In this document: positions 1 to 6,377 of the stretch, piece by piece | Position numbering within the stretch: the first letter of the stretch is position 1 | Layout: every line of letters starts with the position of its first letter | Source of the DNA: Ochromonadaceae sp. CCMP2298 | Lineage: Eukaryota; Sar; Synurophyceae; Ochromonadales; Ochromonadaceae | Assembly: GCA_026770595.1 (NCBI GenBank) | Contig: MU634820.1 | Coordinates: forward strand, 1 to 10,020 | DNA length: 10,020 bases | Direction of reading: 5' to 3' | The notes under the pieces: model-generated | Told to the model about the DNA's origin: nothing | Seen by the model: the letters and a program-made list of their open reading frames with translations, nothing else | Database searches by the model: none | Position numbers and translations under genes: made by a program

Positions 1-2414
1 TCTCACGTGCAGGGCGTATCTGTGCAGGAAGAGCGTGTACGCGTCGATGGCTGCGTCGATGTCCGCGCCCAGGATGACGCACTGGCCAGCGCCCGCCACC
101 TGCCTCTCGGTCAGGTACAGGCCCGTCAGCTGCACCACCATGCCTCTGCCGTGGCTCTGCATGTGGCTCTCCTTGAACTTCAGCAGGCGGTTACGTGCAT
201 CTGAGACCATCTCCACCACTGAGGGGCGGAAGATGGGCAGGTCGGTGCGGTAGTCGGATCTCCTGCGTCTGGAGAACTTGTTCATGGATCTGTGGGGGGT
301 GTAGAGGGGGGGTGGGGAGAAGAGATAGGAGAGAAAGGAGAGAAAGGAGAGAAAGGAGAGAAAGGAGAGATAGAAAAGGAGAGGATGAGGTGAGAGAAGG
401 CGGAGTGGAGTTAGTCACTACCTATTATGTAGGGAAATGTAGCTGTTGGTATGTGTGTATGTGTGTGTACCTCTCGATGAAGTATGGGTTGGAGGCCAGC
501 ACCCACCCGGGCTTGAGGCAGCTCATGGTCTGGGCGATGTTCTGCCCCGCGGGGTAGGGGTGCTGGGGGCTGCCCACGAGCGAGAAGGGGAAGGAGATCT
601 TCTGCGCCTGGCAGACGGTGTTGGCGGCCACCACGGAGTAGGGGCTGGCCAGGCAGTTGAAAGGGAACTTCACAGAGGCGCCCATTCCGAAGAAACAGCC
701 CTCCCCGGGGAAGCACTCCTGGTCGTCCCTGCGAGAGGTGTGGTTTGCCCCCACCATGCCCCCGTAGGCGATGTTGCCCCTGCCCATGGCCCAGGCCGTG
801 GACACGAGCAGGGCTTGGTGGTGGAAGCCCACCAGGGGGCCCAGGAGACTGTTCTTGCACTCGCCCACCGACACGGAGCTGTCCGGGCCCAGCACCGAGT
901 CCGTGACCTTGGCGTTGCAGGTGACGGAGGAGTGGGGGAACATCAACACGCCGTTCAGCTGCGCGCCAGTAGTGACCTTGCAGGACTGGTGCAGCACTGC
1001 GTCCACGATGTTCACTGAGCTGATCTCGCAGTGCGCCAGGGCGGTGGAGGAGTTAATGGTGCTGTCCTTGATTTTGCAGTAGGATCCGATGAAGCTGTTG
1101 CGCACCATGCAGCAGCTGGTCAGCTCCACGTCGTCGCAGATGATGCTCATGTCGTAGCGCACGTAGGCGTCGTTGCGGTTGTACTTGGCGCGCTTCACCT
1201 TGGGCAGGGCTCCGGCCAGGCCGGCTAGGGGTGCGGACATGGACATGGAGGAGCCCGACTGGCTGGGCAGCACCACGTCGTCCTTGTCCAGCTCGTCGCT
1301 GCCGTCAGACTTGGCCGCCTTGAGGAACACAGACCCGCACACGTCCGAGTATGAGGAGCGGATGTTGAGCAGCACGTCGCGGCGGGTGGGGTTGCCGGGG
1401 TTGGCGGGGTTGGCGGAAAGGGCGCGGTCGGGGCCCACGGTGATGGTGCGCTGCGTGCCGAAGGAGGTGTGGCCCTCGCCGATCACGTTGCCGCAGCCCA
1501 CGATGCAGGTGTTGCGGCCCACGTATACGTTCATGAGCATGGCGGTGTTCCACACGTAGCAGTTGTCGGAGAGCACGCAGTTGCCGGAGAAGTTGGAGTT
1601 GTAGAGGCCGGCCATCACGGTGACCCCTCCCTGCATGGTGGTGGTCTTCACGAAGAGGCCGATGAAGATGTTCCCGGAGAAGTAGCAGCCGCGGATTTTC
1701 TCCAGCGAGGCGTCGAAGGACACGCCTGCGGGGCAAAGCAGCTTGACGCCGCCCCAGTTGGAGGAGCGGTTCCCCTGGGCCTCCAGCAGGAAGATCTGGT
1801 CGGGCGTCAGCATGGAGTAGGTGCCGGCCAGCACGGAGCTCACGAAGTCGATGTTGTAGCAGATGACCTTGTTGCTGTTCTTCGCCTTGCCTGCGGGGGA
1901 GGATGAATATTAGCCGGCATCGTTTTCAAAAATCAGGACCGCGACTCACCAGCGAAGGATTTCTTCTTCAACTCGATGGGAGGGGAGCTCACGCATTCCA
2001 GCAGCTCCTCGTACTCCTTGCTGTCCTTCTGGAATGGAGATTTGCTGCACTGTCTGATGAAGTGCTTCCTCAAGCGCTCGACCTGGAAGGTGCATTTTAT
2101 TAGGATTTAGATGGACGCGACACCAATTAAAAGAATTCGCCACTCACCTTCTCGCCGAAGTTGACCTTGATGATCTCGCCGCAGTGCATGCAGGAAACCT
2201 TGCCCTCGTCGTCGGTGATCACGTGGGACCACACGAAGCCCTTCTTGCGGCCCTTTCTCTTCTCATTGCCGGCGTGGTCGTCACCGTCGAGGTGCTTTCT
2301 CTTGGTGCTCATCGAAGACATCGTCGAGGACATCGTCCCAGGCATCGCCATCGAAGGCATCGAAGGCATCGACATCGCTCCAGACATCGTTCCAGACATA
2401 ATCGGGCCAGACAT
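1..2414 (-). CDS. BED-type zinc finger fused to DUF4954-like left-handed beta-helix protein (3' end not in window)
   Basis: Four exons on the minus strand: 2414-2148, 2082-1950, 1890-471 and 289 to about 7. Introns are GT-AG with phases 0, 1 and 2. The last visible exon may end at 7, where GTGAGA at 6-1 gives an in-frame donor. Start chosen: first ATG, 2414; the frame is open further upstream but has no ATG. About 701 residues are visible. Residues 1-38 are Met/Ser/Gly/Pro-rich and 38-58 are basic. Residues 60-103 look like a BED finger: W62, C75-x2-C78, H96-x4-C101. From about 150 come hexapeptide-like turns of a left-handed beta-helix, interrupted by a Ser/Asp-rich insert at about 288-369. 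Conserved DUF4954-like blocks follow: NHT at 516, FPGEG at 527, KFPFN at 541, FPFSL at 567, then the Arg-rich helical C-terminus. DUF4954 proteins are known mainly from bacteria and resemble nucleotidyltransferase beta-helices; no catalytic domain is visible. Function unknown. DNA or RNA contact through the finger is inference. Confidence 0.8.
328..370. repeat. Intronic 9-bp tandem repeat (GGAGAGAAA)4
   Basis: Four perfect copies at 328-363 plus a partial copy. It lies in intron 3 (470-290) of the minus-strand gene, so the transcript carries it as a pyrimidine tract 38 bases before the acceptor. C-rich runs (294-318) fill the gap to the acceptor. Confidence 0.9.
2301..2414 (-). repeat. Met-Ser-rich coding repeat at the N-terminus of the BED/beta-helix protein
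   Basis: On the plus strand the motif catcg/gacatc recurs about every 9 to 15 bases. In the coding frame it gives a run of MSG, MPS and MSS triplets over residues 1-38. Several in-frame ATGs lie here, so the true start could be any of them. The low complexity suggests a disordered tail. Confidence 0.75.
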
Positions 2415-2991
2415 CTTTGGATAATGCGGATCTGGATAGATCTGGAGATTGGATTTCAAAACGAAGTGATCGTTGAGGGATCAATCTGTTTTTCAAAAGC
2501 CGCAGGCTGGTCTTTGGAATGATTGTGATTGATGGGATGGGAGAATCAATCTGAGCGTGTCTTTTGCGCATCTTCCGAGGGGTTCTTCTGCAACGTGGCC
2601 CTTTCTCAGAAGCAGCCATCGTTTCACCCATTTTTTTGACTTGGGAGGATTTCGGTGGTTTTGGGAGGAAAGGCGCCCCCTAAAAATCCCAACTGCCAAA
2701 AGTGGTTTTAAAACGGCTAAAACCCTCGAAAGAGAGGTTTTAAAGGTGGTTTTAAAAGGGAAATGAGAGAGCCCTTTTGGGAGGGGACTCCTGCTGGGAA
2801 TCTTCCTATCGTTTCGCCGAGCAGAAAGGGGTGGGGTGGTGGAATCCTCGAGCACCTGCTGCAGATCTGTTTGGACATCCTCTTTTCTGGTTGCTGCCAC
2901 AGTGCTCAGCGGTCCTCCGAGTAGGGTAGCTCCACATCGCTGTGTCGCGAGCCTCGATTTGTATTTCCAGCAGGGCCAAGGAGCGAGAAGC
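2415..2991. promoter_or_regulatory. Divergent intergenic region between the BED/beta-helix gene and the membrane-protein gene
   Basis: The 577 bases separate two divergent start codons (2414 minus, 2992 plus), so both promoters and 5' UTRs should lie here. No convincing TATA box or coding exon is visible. The only structure I see is the repeated GGTTTTAAA element at 2702-2757. The open frames here start at GTG or TTG and have no recognisable protein. Confidence 0.5.
2702..2757 (+). repeat. Three copies of a GGTTTTAAA element
   Basis: gtggttttaaaa occurs at 2702-2713 and again, identically, at 2746-2757; gaggttttaaa lies between at 2734-2744. The copies sit 235 to 290 bases upstream of the membrane-protein ATG, in the divergent promoter region. 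They could be a regulatory element or simple sequence drift. Confidence 0.6.
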
Positions 2992-3726
2992 ATGTTCGGC
3001 AGGAACGACGCCTTGCCCGTCCACGGAGGCAGCCAGCACAGCAACGGCATATCAGGCGTTCCGGTTGTGAACAAGTCTGTCGCACTGTCTCTGGCCTGGG
3101 TGGTTGGGTCGATCATCGTCTTCGTGTTGGGCGTATGGCACATGCGCTCGAGCGCCTTCAGCTACACGCTCAAGTGCTCGAAGACGGATTGCGTCTACAC
3201 CGCCTTCGAGGGACAGATGAGCAAGGCCTCTTACGCGTTTCCGAAATCGGATCTCTTGGAGGCGGAGCTGGGCCGCCTCGATAGCGATGGCAGTCTGCAG
3301 GACGCAGAGGCAGCGCGCAAGCAGCCCAGTAGCCGGGGGGGGTACACAATACGCCTCAAGGCGAGGCTCCCCGTGGGAGAGGGCAGCAGCATGAAGGCCG
3401 AGAAGGCGTTTGCCTTCTCGCCGCAAGACATGGGGCGCAGGAAGGCTCGGGCGGGAGCTACCAGCATTACCAGGTACATCCACATGCCTGCTGTGGCAGA
3501 CGTGGACGACGAGAAGGAAGAGAAGTTGCCCAGTAAAAAGGCCAAGAGGGGCAAGAAGAGGGGTCGCCAAGCCAAGGAAGACGAGCTCGATCTGTCGAAC
3601 AGGAAGTCGATATCGGCTATGGGTCTGCTGAGTTGTTTCGCCGCGCTGCTGTCCCTCACTCTGGCCTGCTTGTTTGGCACGTGGTCGGAGAAGACGCGCC
3701 GGACCCGCCTCAAGAAGGCCTCTTAA
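2992..3726 (+). CDS. Two-helix membrane protein with C-terminal KKxx motif, unrecognised family
   Basis: A single uninterrupted reading frame of 244 residues, the only intronless gene here. The start is the first in-frame ATG; the frame is open upstream but offers no ATG. A hydrophobic helix spans about residues 30-49. A soluble domain of about 155 residues follows; it begins with a cysteine pair, C62 and C67, and is rich in Lys/Arg toward its end (about 180-200). A second helix spans about 210-231. The protein ends in a basic tail whose last four residues are KKAS. KKxx at a cytosolic C-terminus is the known dilysine signal for retrieval to the ER, and two helices would put both ends on the cytosolic side with the middle domain in the lumen. 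ER location is therefore an inference. The family is not recognised and no catalytic motif is seen. Confidence 0.75.
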   Translation: MFGRNDALPVHGGSQHSNGISGVPVVNKSVALSLAWVVGSIIVFVLGVWHMRSSAFSYTLKCSKTDCVYTAFEGQMSKASYAFPKSDLLEAELGRLDSDGSLQDAEAARKQPSSRGGYTIRLKARLPVGEGSSMKAEKAFAFSPQDMGRRKARAGATSITRYIHMPAVADVDDEKEEKLPSKKAKRGKKRGRQAKEDELDLSNRKSISAMGLLSCFAALLSLTLACLFGTWSEKTRRTRLKKAS

Positions 3727-3745
3727 GAACCCATGTTAAGAGGCC
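3717..3745 (+). terminator. Perfect stem-loop covering the stop codon of the membrane-protein gene
   Basis: GGCCTCTTAA at 3717-3726 is exactly complementary to TTAAGAGGCC at 3736-3745, with a 9-base loop and then CTTTT. The TAA stop (3724-3726) lies inside the left arm. The shape resembles a bacterial intrinsic terminator, but the gene is eukaryotic. A role in mRNA 3' end formation, stability or termination of translation is inference. It does not match the histone 3' stem-loop, which has a 6-bp stem and 4-base loop. Confidence 0.7.
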
Positions 3746-3832
3746 CTTTTCGCTAAAGAACCCTAATTAAGTATAGGCAACTGATCGAGAGTGTATGTTT
3801 TTAAAGCAAATATGTCTTCAAAAAATGCCTTA

Positions 3833-3844
3833 TTTACATGTAAA
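3833..3844. other. 12-bp palindrome between convergent genes, TGTAAA on both strands
   Basis: TTTACATGTAAA reads the same on both strands and lies in the 136-base gap between the convergent 3' ends at 3726 and 3863. TGTAA is the known polyadenylation signal of volvocine green algae; using it here is only a guess. On the minus strand it is about 20 bases past the coiled-coil gene's stop. Confidence 0.4.
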
Positions 3845-3862
3845 AGTGTTAGTCTTGCCCCA

Positions 3863-5546
3863 CTACTGCTGCTCTCGCAAGTACCCAACCACCTCTTTGA
3901 ACCGATCCCGCTGCAGTAGGAACTTAACCAAGCAAGAAAACCTGTCGTTGTCGGACAGCTGCGCAACGCCCAGGCCGCTGATGCCTCCTGTGTACTGCAC
4001 CAGCGGCTGCTTCATTAATTCGGCCTCGTCAACCCGAGGAGCAAAATCCCCCTCCTCCTCCTCATCCTCTGCCAGCAGGCTGTGCAGGTCGCTCTCGGAG
4101 ATCACGCTGCCCAGGTCGGTCAGTCGGTCTGTGCGGCCGGGTGGGGACTTAGCCCTCTTCTCACTCTTGCCAAAACCGCTGAAACTCTTGCCGCTTAAGC
4201 CTTTGCTCGAAAAACTCCTGCGCGTGGACTGCGCCTCTGGCTCGTCCTTGCCCATGAAATTCACAGGAAAGCGCCTAAGGGGGTGGGCAAAGGATTAGAA
4301 ATTGATCGGAGTAGGGTGGGGCACAGATTTTATAAGGTTATACGGTTATACTCACTTCATCGACCCCCGCTGCGCTGATTTGAGTTTCCTGCTGCGGACC
4401 TCCTCGAAGACATCTGCGATGGAACGCTCCAACGCTGCTTCTGCTGGTGACCTGATTAGGGAACAGGGAACAGGGAACAGGGAACAGGGAACAGGGAACA
4501 GGGTGAACAAACATTAGCACAAACATTAGCAACGGTTGGGAGGGAAACGATAGATGCGTAGGCTTGATCCGCTATACTTACTTGTGCTTGAGGAATTCAT
4601 CCAGCAGCTCCTTACTGCGCTGCATCTTCTTCTTCTTCTCCTCCCCCTTCTTCTCCCAATTATCTTTCGCACTGCGCGGCTTGGACTCGCCTTTGAACAG
4701 ACGGGACGCTTGGTTTGAGAGTATAGGCAGGACGTCTGTGGCTCCCTGCAGCTCCCGCAGGACATTGTCGGACTGCCCCCCCTCGCCCATGTCCCCGCGA
4801 GTCGAGCTGGTGTGGAGAGCGGGATGGGTCGGAGAGCCGCTTCGACTTCGACTGCCCACTCTACCCTCTCTGCTGCCGCTGGATCGCTTGCCAGAAGGCG
4901 ATGGCACGAACATGGTCGTAGAGAGGGGAGACTTGGCAGACTCTCGCACTAAGTGGTTCTGATAAAAGTTCATGGGACCCCCCTCCTGTTCATCGTCCAA
5001 GTCGCCTTCGCCCCCGCCGAAGCCGACCTCCTCCTCCTGCCCCGCGCTGTCTTGCTGCTGGCTCCACGTGGCTATGTCTTGCTCCTGCTTGTTGGACCTC
5101 TGGTTCTCATTCAGCGCGTACTCGATCTCCGCCTCGAGCACTCTGTTTCTCTTGAGGATGGCCTTGAGCTGCTGGTTCATGTACTGCTTCTGCTCCATCA
5201 TGGCCTTGTAGCGAGATTGCATTTGCTTGCAGTCGTTCTCCATGGTGGTGAAGTGCAGTCTCAGTCTAGTGCACTCCTCGACAAACCAGTTCACTTCGGT
5301 CTCTAGCTTCGCGACGTTGCCGTCGCTTTTCAAGGCCATGACTCCTCTGTCCACATCCTCCCTCAGGTTCTTGATCTCTGTCTGGATCGAGAGCATGTGC
5401 ACTCTGTACGACGAGAGAAACTCCTGGTCGACATCCTTGCTAACCTCTGTGAGTTTCGTGGACAAGTTGCCCAGTAGGTCGTGCAGGTCTTTGTACCGGG
5501 CATGAGCCCGGATATAGTTTGGGCGGTCTGTGATCGTGCTGCGCAT
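3863..5546 (-). CDS. Coiled-coil protein, unrecognised, possibly cytoskeletal or flagellar
   Basis: Three exons on the minus strand: 5546-4582, 4451-4356 and 4274-3863. Both introns (130 and 81 bases) are GT-AG and phase 2, and the joined frame is 490 residues ending at TAG. The start is fixed by an in-frame TGA five codons upstream of the ATG. Residues 48-145 form a charged coiled coil with a conserved-looking core: WFVEECTRL around 87-95 and LKRNRVLEAEIE at 131-142. After it come an acidic/Gly stretch (168-190), a Ser/Arg-rich low-complexity region (203-255), a Lys-rich helix (285-322) and a C-terminal helical segment ending in LREQQ. Coiled coils of this kind are common in flagellar and centriolar proteins, but I cannot assign a family. 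No enzyme motif is present. Confidence 0.8.
4336..4351. repeat. 8-bp tandem duplication near the donor of coiled-coil intron 2
   Basis: GGTTATAC occurs twice in tandem inside the 81-base intron (4355-4275), directly after the donor on the transcript strand. The duplication makes up a fifth of the intron. Confidence 0.8.
4458..4503. repeat. Intronic 7-bp tandem repeat (AGGGAAC)6
   Basis: Six perfect copies at 4458-4499 followed by a partial AGGG. It lies in intron 1 (4581-4452) of the coiled-coil gene. On the transcript strand it reads GTTCCCT repeated, ending 6 bases before the acceptor AG, so it is itself the polypyrimidine tract. Confidence 0.95.
4507..4530. repeat. Perfect 12-bp tandem duplication in the same intron
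   Basis: ACAAACATTAGC is present twice back to back (4507-4518 and 4519-4530), 3 bases beyond the AGGGAAC array. The two arrays take up most of the 130-base intron. Confidence 0.9.
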
Positions 5547-5798
5547 GGCTCCGGCTCCGGCTCACTCTGATGGAGATGAAGGCCTCGTTTGCGGATGACG
5601 GAACTCCGAGCCCTCAGGTTTCTATGCTCGTAGAGTTGTGTCCGTCCCTCTCCCTTGATCGTTGATCATCACATCATCTCATCACATTTCAATGTTATCC
5701 ACCCAGCAAATTCGACCCATTCCAAGAATTCCTGGGATTGGAGTTCGTATGCCCTAATTATTGTGGTCTAAAATAAATAAATAGCAACGACGGTTTGG

Positions 5799-5816
5799 TT
5801 GTTTAGCACTAAACAA
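5799..5816. repeat. 8-bp perfect inverted repeat with 2-bp spacer
   Basis: TTGTTTAG, spacer CA, then CTAAACAA. It lies about 250 bases upstream of the coiled-coil gene start. It could be a binding site for a dimeric factor; no function can be shown. Confidence 0.5.
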
Positions 5817-5873
5817 AACTTCGACCTATTTCGCGCCCACTTTTGCTTCACTTTTTATTTTGAAACGCTTCCT

Positions 5874-5887
5874 GCAGTACGTACTGC
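5874..5887. other. 14-bp perfect palindrome GCAGTACGTACTGC
   Basis: This self-complementary 14-mer lies 328 bases upstream of the coiled-coil gene ATG, in otherwise A+T-rich DNA. It is a candidate transcription-factor site; chance cannot be excluded. Confidence 0.5.
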
Positions 5888-6377
5888 GATCCCGATCCTT
5901 CTGGAGTCTTTATTTAGTAGACAAGGGGTTTCTTGCATTAATGTTAAGGGGTTTATAATTTATACTTTGATTATATGGGCCCCACTGGGATGCTATGATA
6001 GCTAAACCTCATCTGTTCATTTTGGCGCGTTTGTTCCCGCCATGTGTCCTACTGATAGCTGGGCGCGGACACGTTCTGTTTCCGTAGCTCCGCTATCCTG
6101 GCTATGTCATTCCTCGCCATATCGGCTAAGCCCTGGTTCAATCACAGAACCCTGTCGAAAGCTGGGAGTTTCAAGTAATATCTGGAAGCCTCTATATATA
6201 TATGTGTGTTTACGCATGAACGCCTGGACTGTTTTCAGCAGTGGTTATAGTGGGTATATATTTATTAACAACACCCCCCTAGAATGGAAGCTTTGTCCCA
6301 TGTGGTGGTGAACTAAACCCTAAACATTTCAAAGCACATAAGCACTAGTCTGAGGGCATCTGGACATCTGATGAGGT

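Larger units (their letters stand above)
5547..6377. other. A+T-rich intergenic region, 831 bases, no gene found
   Basis: This gap lies upstream of the coiled-coil gene (start 5546) and downstream of the SDR-like gene (stop 6378), both minus strand. I found no ORF with protein character and no credible RNA gene. It holds two short inverted repeats (5799-5816 and 5874-5887), an AT/GT microsatellite near 6192-6208, and AAACCCTAA at 6315-6323. The promoter and 5' UTR of the coiled-coil gene should be in its left part. Confidence 0.6.

Noticed and set aside
446-1018. Long plus-strand open frame opposite the BED/beta-helix gene (also 1031-1228, 1173-1559, 1469-1906)
   Set aside because: They are mirror frames of a G+C-rich coding exon; their translations are His/Gly/Val-rich with no domain, while the minus strand carries conserved motifs and splice sites.
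2415-2459. Start of the BED/beta-helix gene at 2459
   Set aside because: The codon there is TTG; the first ATG in this frame is 2414.
2836-2991. Longer N-terminus for the membrane protein from 2836
   Set aside because: That codon is GTG and the extra residues look like translated 5' UTR; 2992 is the first ATG.
6135-6151. Possible tRNA T-arm (GGTTC, 7-base loop, GAACC)
   Set aside because: The loop AATCACA lacks the T-loop consensus, and no matching acceptor, D or anticodon arms are found upstream.
6042-6311. 89-residue plus-strand open frame in the large intergenic gap
   Set aside because: Composition is like non-coding DNA, it has microsatellite in it, and no domain or splice context supports it.
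6315-6323. AAACCCTAA, plant telo-box or interstitial telomere repeat
   Set aside because: A single 9-base match in A+T-rich DNA is expected by chance; there is no array.
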